This document shows positions 18,685 through 26,525 of a stretch of 47,301 bases of DNA, piece by piece. Origin of the DNA: an uncultured Pelagibacteraceae bacterium (GTDB lineage: Bacteria > Pseudomonadota > Alphaproteobacteria > Pelagibacterales > Pelagibacteraceae); NCBI GenBank assembly GCA_902571095.1, contig CACGAV010000007.1:1-47301 (forward strand), read 5' to 3'. The notes under the pieces were generated by a model that made no database searches, had not been told where the DNA came from, and was given only the letters and a program-made list of their open reading frames with translations. Positions within the stretch are counted from its first letter, which is position 1. The number at the start of each line of letters is the position of its first letter. The position numbers and the translations under genes are program-made.

Positions 18685-19399
18685 ACCGAAAAGACATTTT
18701 TTTAATTACAAAACCTTTTCTGTCCTTTTTGATTTAGATGAATTAAAAGATTTAGAAAAAAGGATTTCGATATTTTCCCTTAATAAGTTTAATCTTTTTA
18801 GTTTCTACAACAAGGATCATGGAAATAGAGATGGTGGTGATATTAAAAACTGGGTTAAGAATAATCTTAATAAATTTAACATTAACTTTGAGGTATCAAA
18901 GATCAAACTTTTATGTTTTCCACGTATTTTTGGTTATGTATTCAATCCACTAAGTATTTTTTATTGTTACAACGAAAAATCTGAATTAAGAGCAATTCTT
19001 TATGAGGTAAAAAATACTTTTAATGAACAACACACTTATATTTTTCAGGTAAAAAATAATTCTAAAATTATCACACAGAGTTGTAACAAAAAGTTTTATG
19101 TATCACCATTTATGGAAATGAAAACTTCTTATAATTTTAGATTATCAGAACCTAAAGAGACTTTAAGTGTTTTTATAAAACAGAAAGATATTGATGGAAT
19201 GTTGCTTTCAGCATGTCAAATTGGAAAGAAAGAGCAGATATCCACAAAACGATTACTGGTAAACTTCTTAAAACACCCAATGATGACAATTAAAATTATA
19301 ATGGCGATACATTTTGAAGCATTAAGACTTTGGAGGAAAGGGATTAAGTTAGTAAAGAAAAATACCAAAATGAAAAATAATCTTTCTTTAGAAAAATGA
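18638..19399 (+). CDS. DUF1365 family protein
   Basis: About 253 residues. The beginning CIYKGIVTHRRFKPKRHFFNY and the central FPRIFGYVFNPLSIFYCYN and EVKNTFNEQHTY are the standard DUF1365 signatures. A TTG 12 nt upstream is also in frame; I chose the ATG at 18638, which follows an AGAAGAG stretch. The biochemical role of DUF1365 is unresolved, but genes of this family almost always sit between an FAD oxidoreductase and a cyclopropane fatty acid synthase, as here. The last codon overlaps the next ATG (ATGA), so the two are translationally coupled. Confidence 0.88.
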   Translation: METCIYKGIVTHRRFKPKRHFFNYKTFSVLFDLDELKDLEKRISIFSLNKFNLFSFYNKDHGNRDGGDIKNWVKNNLNKFNINFEVSKIKLLCFPRIFGYVFNPLSIFYCYNEKSELRAILYEVKNTFNEQHTYIFQVKNNSKIITQSCNKKFYVSPFMEMKTSYNFRLSEPKETLSVFIKQKDIDGMLLSACQIGKKEQISTKRLLVNFLKHPMMTIKIIMAIHFEALRLWRKGIKLVKKNTKMKNNLSLEK

Positions 19400-20583
19400 T
19401 ACTTAATCCATATAAAATCTCTGAGAATTTTGTTCTAAAGAAATTGAACTATATTAAAGATGGAAGGCTTACACTAGAAAACTATGATGGAAAAGTACAT
19501 CAATTTGGAAATCAAGAAAGTTCTTTAAGTGCGAAAATTAAAATCCACAATCCAAATTTTTATTTTAATATAATAAGGGGAGGTAGTACCGCTTTAGCAG
19601 AGAGTTATATTAGAAACGAATTTGAGACTTCAAATTTACCTTCTTTAATTGAGCTAACTGCAAAAAATATAAACATAACCCACGAATTTTCAGGAATATT
19701 AAATATTTCAGGTATAAACAGTATTTTTAAAAAACTTTTTATATCAAACACAAAGAAAAAAAGTGTTGAAGATATTTCAAAACATTATGACTTAGGCAAT
19801 GAATTTTTTTCTACCTGGCTAGATAAAACATTAACCTATTCATGTGGTATTTTTGATAAACCTGATCAAGAATTAGAAAAAGCTCAAATTAATAAATACA
19901 ATAAACTTATAAATTTAATACAACCAAAACCAGGAGATAAAATTTTAGAAATAGGATGTGGATGGGGTGGTTTTGCAGAACATCTTGCAAAAAATTATGA
20001 TGTTCAACTTGATTGTATCACTATCTCACAAAAACAATTTGAGTTTACAAAAAAAAGAATAAACCTTTTAGGTTTACAAAATAAAGTTAAAGTGATGTTT
20101 TTGGATTATAGAGATTTAAAAGACAAATATGATGCAATAGCTTCTATAGAAATGATCGAAGCAGTTGGAGAGAAGAATTTGAATAAATATTTTGAAACAA
20201 TTAAAAACAATCTTAAACCAAATGGAGTTGGGGCTATTCAAGCTATTATTATTAAAGATGAACTTTTTGATAGATACAAAAAAAATCAGGATTTTATACA
20301 AAAATATATTTTTCCAGGAGGCTTTTTACCTTCCTTAAAATCAATAAAAAATTACACAAAGAAAACAGGACTAACTTTGAGAGGATATAATTCTTACGGA
20401 ATACATTACTCACATACGTTGAGCAAATGGAGAGAAAACTTTATAGGTTCTTGGAATAATATTTCACAGCAAGGTTTTGATAGTTCATTTAAAAAAATCT
20501 GGGATTTTTATTTTTCTTATTGTGAAGCTGGTTTTAGAGCTAAAAATATTGATTTAATACAATTTTCATTTAGGAATGAATAA
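19396..20583 (+). CDS. cfa: Cyclopropane-fatty-acyl-phospholipid synthase family methyltransferase
   Basis: 395 residues. The SAM-binding motif LEIGCGWGGFAEHLA lies near residues 185-199. It is preceded by ISKHYDLGNEFFSTWLD and LTYSCGIF, which are diagnostic of the family. QKYIFPGGFLPS and GYNSYGIHYSHTL complete the match. Such enzymes transfer a methyl or methylene group from S-adenosylmethionine to the double bond of membrane phospholipid acyl chains. In this gene context the product could be a cyclopropane, a methylated or a furan fatty acid; sequence alone does not decide. It is coupled to DUF1365 by ATGA and followed after 3 nt by the DUF3833 gene. Confidence 0.92.
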   Translation: MILNPYKISENFVLKKLNYIKDGRLTLENYDGKVHQFGNQESSLSAKIKIHNPNFYFNIIRGGSTALAESYIRNEFETSNLPSLIELTAKNINITHEFSGILNISGINSIFKKLFISNTKKKSVEDISKHYDLGNEFFSTWLDKTLTYSCGIFDKPDQELEKAQINKYNKLINLIQPKPGDKILEIGCGWGGFAEHLAKNYDVQLDCITISQKQFEFTKKRINLLGLQNKVKVMFLDYRDLKDKYDAIASIEMIEAVGEKNLNKYFETIKNNLKPNGVGAIQAIIIKDELFDRYKKNQDFIQKYIFPGGFLPSLKSIKNYTKKTGLTLRGYNSYGIHYSHTLSKWRENFIGSWNNISQQGFDSSFKKIWDFYFSYCEAGFRAKNIDLIQFSFRNE

Positions 20584-20586
20584 AAA

Positions 20587-21111
20587 ATGAGATATATTTT
20601 AACTTTATTTTTAACATTATTTTTAACGAATTGTGTAGCAGGAATGAAACCAGAAGACTTTAAAGATCAAAAACCAAGATTAATTATTGAAGAATTTTTA
20701 AATGGAAATGTTAAAGCGTATGGTGTGCTCCAAAATAGAGGTGGTAAAGTCACAAGACAATTTTCAGCTGATCTAGACGGAAAATGGGACGGTAAACAAT
20801 TAATTCTTGACGAAAAATTTAATTGGTCAGATGGAGAAGTTCAAACTAGACAATGGAAAATTATAAAAAAAGACGAACATAATTATGAAGGCACAGCCGC
20901 AGATGTTGTTGGAACGGCCAAAGGTTTTTCTTATGGATCAGCTTTCAAATTAGAGTACGTTTTACTTGTCCCTGTAAAAGGAAAAGAAATCAAAATAACA
21001 TTTGATGATTGGATTTTTAAACAAAGTGATACCATTGCAATCAACAGAGCTAAAATGACAAAGTTTGGTTTTAGAGTGGCTGATTTGACTGTGGTTTTTG
21101 TAAAAAATTAA
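20587..21111 (+). CDS. DUF3833 family lipoprotein
   Basis: 174 residues. The N-terminus is a lipoprotein signal with a lipobox ending LTNC (Cys16), so it should be membrane-anchored on the periplasmic side. The body matches DUF3833: MKPEDFKDQKPRLIIEEFLNG, ending with the FGFRVADLTVVFVK strand, with repeated Trp-containing beta segments (GKWDGKQLIL, TRQWKI, FDDWIF). The family has no defined activity but regularly accompanies the FAD/DUF1365/Cfa genes. It is the last rightward gene of the run that begins with gcvT. Its stop is 1 nt from the convergent SDR gene. Confidence 0.85.
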   Translation: MRYILTLFLTLFLTNCVAGMKPEDFKDQKPRLIIEEFLNGNVKAYGVLQNRGGKVTRQFSADLDGKWDGKQLILDEKFNWSDGEVQTRQWKIIKKDEHNYEGTAADVVGTAKGFSYGSAFKLEYVLLVPVKGKEIKITFDDWIFKQSDTIAINRAKMTKFGFRVADLTVVFVKN

Positions 21112-21112
21112 A

Positions 21113-21865
21113 TTAACGGTTAACAAATTTATTTATCAAAAAATTATAAACTTTATTTGGTAAAATCTGAAAGATTTTATAAATAAAAGCTATTTGAGGA
21201 GGGAATATAATTTCGAATGATTTTTTATTAATTAAACCATCATATATCTTATCTGCAGCATATTTAGTGTCTTTTAAAAATGGCATCTTAAATTCGTTTT
21301 TATCTGTCAAAGCAGTCTTGATAAATCCTGGGGAAATCAAAGTAACTCTCACATTAAACTTTTTAAAATCGAAATATATTCCCTGTGTAAAATTGTTTAG
21401 CGAGGCTTTTGATGCAGTATAACCAGATGATTTAGGCAAACCCCTGTAACCAACAGGCGATGAAACAATTGAAATATGACCAGCTCTTTTATTTTGAAAA
21501 TAATCTTGAACTGCTTTTACACAACTAACCACTCCAAGAAAGTTAACTTCCATTACCGTTTTTACGTTATTTACATTTAATCCTTTTTCTGACTTTCTCT
21601 CATAAGTACCAGAACTGAATATGCATAAATCTAAATTACCAAACTCCTTTAAAATTTTATTAAAGGTTTCCTCTGTTTTATTTTGATCAGTCACATCCAT
21701 TGGGAAAGCAAAAATATTTTGATCTTTTGCCATTTCTTTTAAAATCTCTTCTCTTCTAGCAGAAATTGCAACTTTCCAGTTTTCCCTTGAAAATTTTTCA
21801 GCTACAGCTTTTCCTATGCCACTACTTGCACCTGTAATCCAAACTTTTTTCTGGTTTTCAGTCAT
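21113..21865 (-). CDS. Short-chain dehydrogenase/reductase (SDR)
   Basis: 250 residues of classical SDR type. The NAD(P) motif TGASSGIG is at 11-18, followed by an Arg (SARREE) near residue 37 that favours NADPH. NNVKTVMEVNFLG contains the usual structural Asn. The catalytic Ser lies in SIVSSPVGYRG, and Tyr and Lys are in YTASKAS near residue 150. The C-terminal tail is hydrophobic and basic, consistent with membrane association. SDRs of this kind often accompany the FAD/DUF1365/Cfa/DUF3833 genes, so it may act in the same lipid pathway. Here it is on the opposite strand and divergent from tspO. Confidence 0.85.
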   Translation of the reverse strand: MTENQKKVWITGASSGIGKAVAEKFSRENWKVAISARREEILKEMAKDQNIFAFPMDVTDQNKTEETFNKILKEFGNLDLCIFSSGTYERKSEKGLNVNNVKTVMEVNFLGVVSCVKAVQDYFQNKRAGHISIVSSPVGYRGLPKSSGYTASKASLNNFTQGIYFDFKKFNVRVTLISPGFIKTALTDKNEFKMPFLKDTKYAADKIYDGLINKKSFEIIFPPQIAFIYKIFQILPNKVYNFLINKFVNR

Positions 21866-21886
21866 AATTAATTATATCTCATAATA

Positions 21887-22351
21887 GTGTTTAATAATAA
21901 ATACCTATCTTTACTATTTATAGTTTTAATTACTTTTTTAGCTTCTGCAATAGGAGGAGTTGTTACATCAGTATATAAAGATCCCTGGTACTCTCAAATT
22001 ATTCAGCCAGTTTTTAGTCCCCCCTCTTGGGTATTTGGACCTGTATGGACTACGTTATATATCTTTATGTCTATAGCTATCTGGTTTAATTGGGTCAAAA
22101 TTAAAAACACTAAGACCATAAAAGTTTATTTTATACATATATTTTTTAATTCAATTTGGAGTGTAATTTTTTTTGGTTTTCACCAAATATTTTTGGCACT
22201 ACTAAATTTGATTGTAATATTATTTTTTATTCTCTGGTTAATGAAAATTTATTACAAAACTACTAAATTAAGTTTTTTACTAATGATACCTTATTTGCTA
22301 TGGTCTACTTATGCTTTATTGCTAAATGTAAGTATTTTTTATTTGAATTAA
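21887..22351 (+). CDS. tspO: TspO/MBR family membrane protein
   Basis: 154 residues with five hydrophobic segments and many aromatic residues. The family motif FSPPSWVFGPVWTTLYIFMS is at about residues 43-62, preceded by PWYSQIIQP. Bacterial TspO binds porphyrins and takes part in stress or light-dependent regulation. The start is GTG at 21887, with 21 bp separating it from the divergent SDR gene. In other alphaproteobacteria TspO and singlet-oxygen or lipid genes are part of light responses, so its position beside the lipid cluster may be meaningful, though this is inference. The next gene begins 2 nt after its stop. Confidence 0.92.
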   Translation: MFNNKYLSLLFIVLITFLASAIGGVVTSVYKDPWYSQIIQPVFSPPSWVFGPVWTTLYIFMSIAIWFNWVKIKNTKTIKVYFIHIFFNSIWSVIFFGFHQIFLALLNLIVILFFILWLMKIYYKTTKLSFLLMIPYLLWSTYALLLNVSIFYLN

Positions 22352-22353
22352 TT

Positions 22354-23457
22354 ATGGATGACATTGTTATTATCGGTGGTGGTATAATCGGAACAGCAAC
22401 AGCTTACTTTTTAACAAAAGAGGGAAGAAAAGTTAAAATTATTGAGCAAGATCCAACTTATAAAAAAGCTTCTTTCCCACTATCATTAGGTGGTTTTAGA
22501 AGACAATTTTTTCAAAAAGAAAATATATTGTTAGGAAAATATGCTAGAGAGTTTATTTTTCAAGTTCCAGAATTATTAAAGACTAAAAAGAATCCAAAGC
22601 CCACAGCAAGTGTAGTTGCAAATGGTTATTTGTTTCTTTTTGGATCTGATCATGCCTCAGAACAATATGAGGCACTTAAAAATCACAAACAGTGTGAAGC
22701 AGGCACTAAAAATATTAAAGGATCTGAACTAAAAGAAAAATTTCCATATGTAAATGATCAAGGCATCGAAACTGTTACATATACCGATGATAAAAAAGAG
22801 GGATGGATAGATCCTTACTTGTTTCATAGCGCTATAAAAAGTAAAGCTATAGAGCAAGGTGCTCAATTTATTAAAGGTGAAATTAAAAATATCTCTGAAA
22901 TTAATTCAAATATAATAATTTGTGCAGTAGGTTATAATACAAACAATTTACTCAAGGATGTACCTGTAGTACCACAAAAACATACTGTGTTTAGAGTCAA
23001 TTGTCCAAAACATATACCTGAAATGCCATTAACCTCAGATTTTACAACGGGTGTTTATTGGAGACCAGAAGGAAAAGAATATTTAGCCGGTTCACCTATA
23101 TCTACATTTGATGCAAATGACCTTGAACCAGATTGGGAACATTTCGAAGAATTTGTTTGGCCAGCATTAGCAAAAAGAGTACCTATTTTTGAAAAACTTA
23201 AATTAACAGGTGGATGGGCTGGCTATTACGATTGTAATAAATTGGATAATAATGCAGTTATTGGAAAACATCCAAAGTATAAAAACTTATATTTGGCGTC
23301 AGGTTTTACTGGTAGAGGATTAATGCAGGCACCAGGGGTAGGTAGAGCTTTGACAGAGTTAATTATTACTGGATCTTATCAATCAATTGATTTAAGCGCC
23401 CTTAGTGTTAATAGAGTGCTAGAAAATAAAAAAACACCTGAACCTTATGTCTTATAA
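22354..23457 (+). CDS. FAD-dependent oxidoreductase (DAO family, FOXRED1-like)
   Basis: 367 residues starting MDDIVIIGGGIIGTATAYFL, a clean FAD-binding Rossmann motif, followed by the acidic residue in VKIIEQD. GGFRRQFFQKEN near residue 48 and the C-terminal GGWAGYYDCNKLDNNAVIGK and YLASGFTGRGLMQAPGVGRA resemble the mitochondrial FOXRED1/sarcosine-oxidase-like branch of the DAO family. The substrate is unknown; an N-methylated or small amino acid is plausible. A longer frame opens at 22300 inside tspO, but the ATG at 22354 begins exactly at the Rossmann fold. The gene after it overlaps by 11 nt. Confidence 0.85.
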   Translation: MDDIVIIGGGIIGTATAYFLTKEGRKVKIIEQDPTYKKASFPLSLGGFRRQFFQKENILLGKYAREFIFQVPELLKTKKNPKPTASVVANGYLFLFGSDHASEQYEALKNHKQCEAGTKNIKGSELKEKFPYVNDQGIETVTYTDDKKEGWIDPYLFHSAIKSKAIEQGAQFIKGEIKNISEINSNIIICAVGYNTNNLLKDVPVVPQKHTVFRVNCPKHIPEMPLTSDFTTGVYWRPEGKEYLAGSPISTFDANDLEPDWEHFEEFVWPALAKRVPIFEKLKLTGGWAGYYDCNKLDNNAVIGKHPKYKNLYLASGFTGRGLMQAPGVGRALTELIITGSYQSIDLSALSVNRVLENKKTPEPYVL

Positions 23458-23974
23458 AAAGGAAAACAATTTTATCAAAAGAATATTTAGAGCTATTAAG
23501 ATAGATCCTGAGTTATACGAGGAGGTTGAACATGATAAATCTGCAACATTACAAGCTGCAGCAGTTGTTATTTTATCCAGTCTTGCCGCAGGAGTTGGAG
23601 CAATTCATTTAGGGGTTTCAAATTTTATTTTAGGACCACTTATATCACTTGCAAGTTGGTATTTTTGGGCATTTTTAATATTTATTGTGGGTACAAAATT
23701 ATTTCCTGATAAACAAACAAAAAGCGATCATGGAGAATTATTAAGAACTATCGGTTTTTCTAGTGCTCCAGGGTTAATTAGAATTTTAGGTATTACACCT
23801 GAATTAATGACAGTCACATTCATAGGTTCGTCGTTTTGGATGCTAGCATGCATGGTTGTGGCGGTAAGACAAGCCCTTGATTATAAAAGCCTTTGGAAAG
23901 CGTTTGGTGTTGTCGTATTTTGTTGGTTTATTCAGGCAATTCTTTTATTTATTATTTTGTTGGCTTTTAAATAG
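23447..23974 (+). CDS. Yip1-type multi-pass membrane protein
   Basis: 175 residues. A cytosolic N-terminus contains FRAIKIDPELYEEVEHDKSAT, a common opening of bacterial Yip1-like proteins. About four or five hydrophobic segments follow (near 37-60, 65-85, 108-120, 128-143 and 150-172). No catalytic motif is visible and the function is unknown. Its ATG lies 11 nt inside the FAD oxidoreductase gene, so the two are coupled. Its stop overlaps the stop of a small convergent gene by 8 nt. Confidence 0.75.
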   Translation: MSYKKENNFIKRIFRAIKIDPELYEEVEHDKSATLQAAAVVILSSLAAGVGAIHLGVSNFILGPLISLASWYFWAFLIFIVGTKLFPDKQTKSDHGELLRTIGFSSAPGLIRILGITPELMTVTFIGSSFWMLACMVVAVRQALDYKSLWKAFGVVVFCWFIQAILLFIILLAFK

Positions 23975-24101
23975 GAAATATAGTTTTTGAAACTCTGCAA
24001 CTTTCACAAACTTTATAACCATGTTTTATCAAGTTATGTGTTACGCTTTCTTCTTCTTTTTTACATTCCTCACAAATATTGTTGAGATCTTCTTCCATCA
24101 T
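23967..24101 (-). CDS. Small CxxC/CxxC zinc-ribbon-like protein, 44 residues
   Basis: A short reading frame directly after hisI on the same strand. It encodes 44 residues starting MMEEDLNNICEECKKEEES, with a second cysteine pair in YKVCESCRVSK. The CEEC and CESC pairs 22 residues apart, separated by a basic turn (NLIKHGYK), look like a treble-clef or zinc-ribbon knuckle. The start shares one base with the hisI stop (TAATG), which supports translational coupling. A second Met is the next codon. It resembles small single-knuckle proteins found across proteobacteria, but I cannot name a family. Confidence 0.65.
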   Translation of the reverse strand: MMEEDLNNICEECKKEEESVTHNLIKHGYKVCESCRVSKTIFPI

Positions 24102-24568
24102 TAAATTTTAGTAGGGTTTGGTTTCCCTTTGTATACTACTTCGGGATCAAATTTTTTCTTTTTTTCTTTGAATTCCATTTTTATTTTTTCGCTATTTTTA
24201 ATATCCCCAAGAGGTACAGATCTATAAAAACATGATTTATATCCAACATGACAACTAGAACCTTTGCCAATATTTACTGACATCCAAATAGAATCTTGAT
24301 CGTCATCAATTCTAAGCTCAACAACCTTTTGAACGAACCCACTAGTCTCACCTTTGTGCCAAATCTCTTTTCTTGATCTACTCCAATAATGAGCTTCCTT
24401 GGTCTCAATAGTTTTTTTTAGAGACTCATCATTCATGAAGCCTTGCATTAAAACTTCACCAGTTTTATAGTCAGTAGCAATAACAGTTATTAATCCATTT
24501 TGATCAAACTTTGGGGAAAATAAATTTCCCTCTTCTATATCCGCGACATTTTCTCTCTTTTTAAACAT
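24101..24568 (-). CDS. hisI: Phosphoribosyl-AMP cyclohydrolase
   Basis: 155 residues, the stand-alone cyclohydrolase without a fused HisE domain. Characteristic segments are GEVLMQGFMNDESLKKTIET near residues 37-56 and AHYWSRSRKEIWHKGETSG near 59-77. DDDQDSIWMSV supplies the Asp-rich magnesium/zinc site. GSSCHVGYKSCFYR near 103-116 supplies the zinc cysteines. It opens the ring of phosphoribosyl-AMP in histidine synthesis. It is away from other his genes, is divergent from folE (71 bp), and shares its stop with the small CxxC gene. Confidence 0.95.
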   Translation of the reverse strand: MFKKRENVADIEEGNLFSPKFDQNGLITVIATDYKTGEVLMQGFMNDESLKKTIETKEAHYWSRSRKEIWHKGETSGFVQKVVELRIDDDQDSIWMSVNIGKGSSCHVGYKSCFYRSVPLGDIKNSEKIKMEFKEKKKKFDPEVVYKGKPNPTKI

Positions 24569-24639
24569 TTTTATTACTCAAATTATCCCAATCTGACGTT
24601 TGCATTAATGATTTATATTATATATTAATTTCTATAATT

Positions 24640-25257
24640 ATGAAAATAGTTAAAAACCTAGATAGAACTATTATAAAAGGCAAACCTAAAGTATCGGATA
24701 AAGAGGCCGAACAAGCTTTTAGAACCATTCTTAGATGGATAGGCGAAGACCCAGATAGAGAGGGTTTGATTGAAACACCAAGACGAGTGACTAAAGCATT
24801 TAAAGAATATTTTAAAGGATATACTCAAGAAATTAATTCAGAAGTACTGAAGACTTTTGGCGATGTTAATGGCTATGACGATATGGTACTTCAAAAAAAT
24901 ATTTCAGTTCAAAGCCATTGCGAGCACCATATGGCACCAATCATTGGTGTTGCTCACGTCGCGTACTTACCTAATAAAAGAGTTGTAGGTCTAAGTAAGT
25001 TAGCAAGAGTGGTAGAAGTTTTTTCTAAAAGATTACAAACGCAAGAAAGATTAACTATGCAAATTGCTGATGCATTAATGAAAGGTTTGGATGCACACGG
25101 CGTTGCTGTAACCATTGACTCAACTCATCAATGTATGACGATGAGGGGCATCAAAAAAGAAAGAGCTACTACAATTACAAATTATTTTTTGGGTAAATTT
25201 AAAAATGATTTAAGTATTCAAAACAGGTTTTTAAAATTTATATCAGGTAAAGACTAA
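24640..25257 (+). CDS. folE: GTP cyclohydrolase I
   Basis: 205 residues. EDPDREGLIETPRRVTKAF near residues 37-55, VQSHCEHHMAPIIGVAHVAY near 89-108 (zinc Cys and His), and HQCMTMRGIKKERATTIT near 166-183 are the family signatures. It makes dihydroneopterin triphosphate, the entry to folate and other pterins. The folate product is the acceptor used by the glycine cleavage system encoded earlier in the window. The gene converges on a small membrane protein and shares a 4-nt stop overlap (CTAA) with it. Confidence 0.96.
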   Translation: MKIVKNLDRTIIKGKPKVSDKEAEQAFRTILRWIGEDPDREGLIETPRRVTKAFKEYFKGYTQEINSEVLKTFGDVNGYDDMVLQKNISVQSHCEHHMAPIIGVAHVAYLPNKRVVGLSKLARVVEVFSKRLQTQERLTMQIADALMKGLDAHGVAVTIDSTHQCMTMRGIKKERATTITNYFLGKFKNDLSIQNRFLKFISGKD

Positions 25258-25457
25258 TCATCCTCATCATCTCTCCAGTTATCTATATAAAATTTGTAAC
25301 AAGCATAAGTTACTGCAACAATCCCATAACAAAAAGCCAACAAGAGCCCATCTTCTTTTCCCAGGTAATTCCAGCTAATTTGAAAAACTAATATAGGAGA
25401 AATTAAAATAACGAGTATTATACTTAATCTTATATAATAAGGAAATTTTTGCTTCAT
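25254..25457 (-). CDS. Small two-segment membrane protein, unknown
   Basis: 67 residues. Two hydrophobic segments (about 9-30 and 37-57) are separated by SWNYLGKEDG. The N-terminus is basic and the tail very acidic (DNWRDDEDD), so both ends probably face the cytosol. No family was recognised. It is a single leftward gene between folE and acuI, and its stop overlaps the folE stop. Its composition and clean start near the divergent acuI promoter make it a likely real gene. Confidence 0.6.
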   Translation of the reverse strand: MKQKFPYYIRLSIILVILISPILVFQISWNYLGKEDGLLLAFCYGIVAVTYACYKFYIDNWRDDEDD

Positions 25458-25519
25458 AATTAATCTTATATTCTCAAAAAATAATTTGTCATATTAATTT
25501 GTCACATGTAAGATAAAAA

Positions 25520-26521
25520 ATGCCAAAAAATTTCAAAGCCATTGTAATTAATAACAAAGATGAAAAATTCACTCGTGAGGTAAAAGACTTAAATAGCGAT
25601 CATTTAAAAGATGGAAATGTTTTGGTCAAAATAGATTATTCTAGTTTAAATTTTAAAGATGCATTGATATTAAATAATGGAGGGAGAATTGTAAAAAAAT
25701 ATCCTTTTGTTCCAGGTATCGACTTTTCTGGAACAGTAGAGGAGTCGGAGGATGAAAAATTTAAAAAAGACGATCAAGTAATATTAACTGGATTTAGAGT
25801 TGGAGAAATTTATTTTGGAGGATTTTCTCAATATGCGAAAGTAAATTCAGACTTTCTTGTAAAATTACCCAAAAATTTATCAAATAAAAAAGTAATGATG
25901 ATGGGTACCGCAGGTCTTACAGCTTTGCTTTGTGCTTTTGCCGTGAAAGCTAAGGAAGAACTTTTAATGGGATCAAAAGTAAAAGATGTATTGGTAACTG
26001 GTGCGACGGGTGGAGTGGGTAGTTTTGCTATTATGGCTTTATCAAAAATGGGTTACGATGTTCATGCTGTGACCGGGAAGAAAGATAAACATGATTATCT
26101 AAAAAAATTAGGTGCAAAAAATATTTTAGATAGAAAAGAATTTCTTGGTGAAAGTAAACTTTTAGAAAAAGGTATGTGGGATTGTGTTGTTGATAACGTT
26201 GGTGGAGAAGGACTTACTAAAATTTTAGCACAGACAAAACCAGGTGGAATTGTCGCTTTACCAGGCAACGCTGGAGGTGTAAAAATTTCAACTAACACAA
26301 TGCCTTTTGTTATTAGAGGAGTTAAATTGTGGGGTATAGATTCCTCAGGTACATCGGCAAGAAGAAAAGATTTTGTATGGAACGAAGTGAGTAAATTAAT
26401 TGATTTTTCAATGATTGAGAAATCAATAAAAGAAGTATCTTTAAATGAACTGCTAGATGAATTTCCAAAAATTCTAAAAGGTGAATTAACTGGTAGAATT
26501 CTAGTAAATCCTAATAAATAA
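25520..26521 (+). CDS. acuI: Acrylyl-CoA reductase (AcuI/YhdH-type) NADPH oxidoreductase
   Basis: 333 residues of the zinc-independent medium-chain dehydrogenase family. The AcuI/YhdH pattern is clear: SSLNFKDALILNNGG at about 41-55, YPFVPGIDFSGTVEES near 61-76, the nucleotide-binding VLVTGATGGVGSFAIMAL near 156-173, and LWGIDSSGTSARRK near the C-terminus. AcuI reduces acrylyl-CoA to propionyl-CoA, removing a toxic product of dimethylsulfoniopropionate breakdown. The propionyl-CoA could enter the methylcitrate cycle, represented by prpD at the window start. A LysR-type regulator begins 4 nt downstream and may control it. Confidence 0.88.
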   Translation: MPKNFKAIVINNKDEKFTREVKDLNSDHLKDGNVLVKIDYSSLNFKDALILNNGGRIVKKYPFVPGIDFSGTVEESEDEKFKKDDQVILTGFRVGEIYFGGFSQYAKVNSDFLVKLPKNLSNKKVMMMGTAGLTALLCAFAVKAKEELLMGSKVKDVLVTGATGGVGSFAIMALSKMGYDVHAVTGKKDKHDYLKKLGAKNILDRKEFLGESKLLEKGMWDCVVDNVGGEGLTKILAQTKPGGIVALPGNAGGVKISTNTMPFVIRGVKLWGIDSSGTSARRKDFVWNEVSKLIDFSMIEKSIKEVSLNELLDEFPKILKGELTGRILVNPNK

Positions 26522-26525
26522 TTTT

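Noticed and set aside
22300-22353. An upstream extension of the FAD oxidoreductase gene starting inside tspO
   Set aside because: The extra 18 residues precede a perfect N-terminal Rossmann motif and would overlap tspO; the ATG at 22354 fits the family start.
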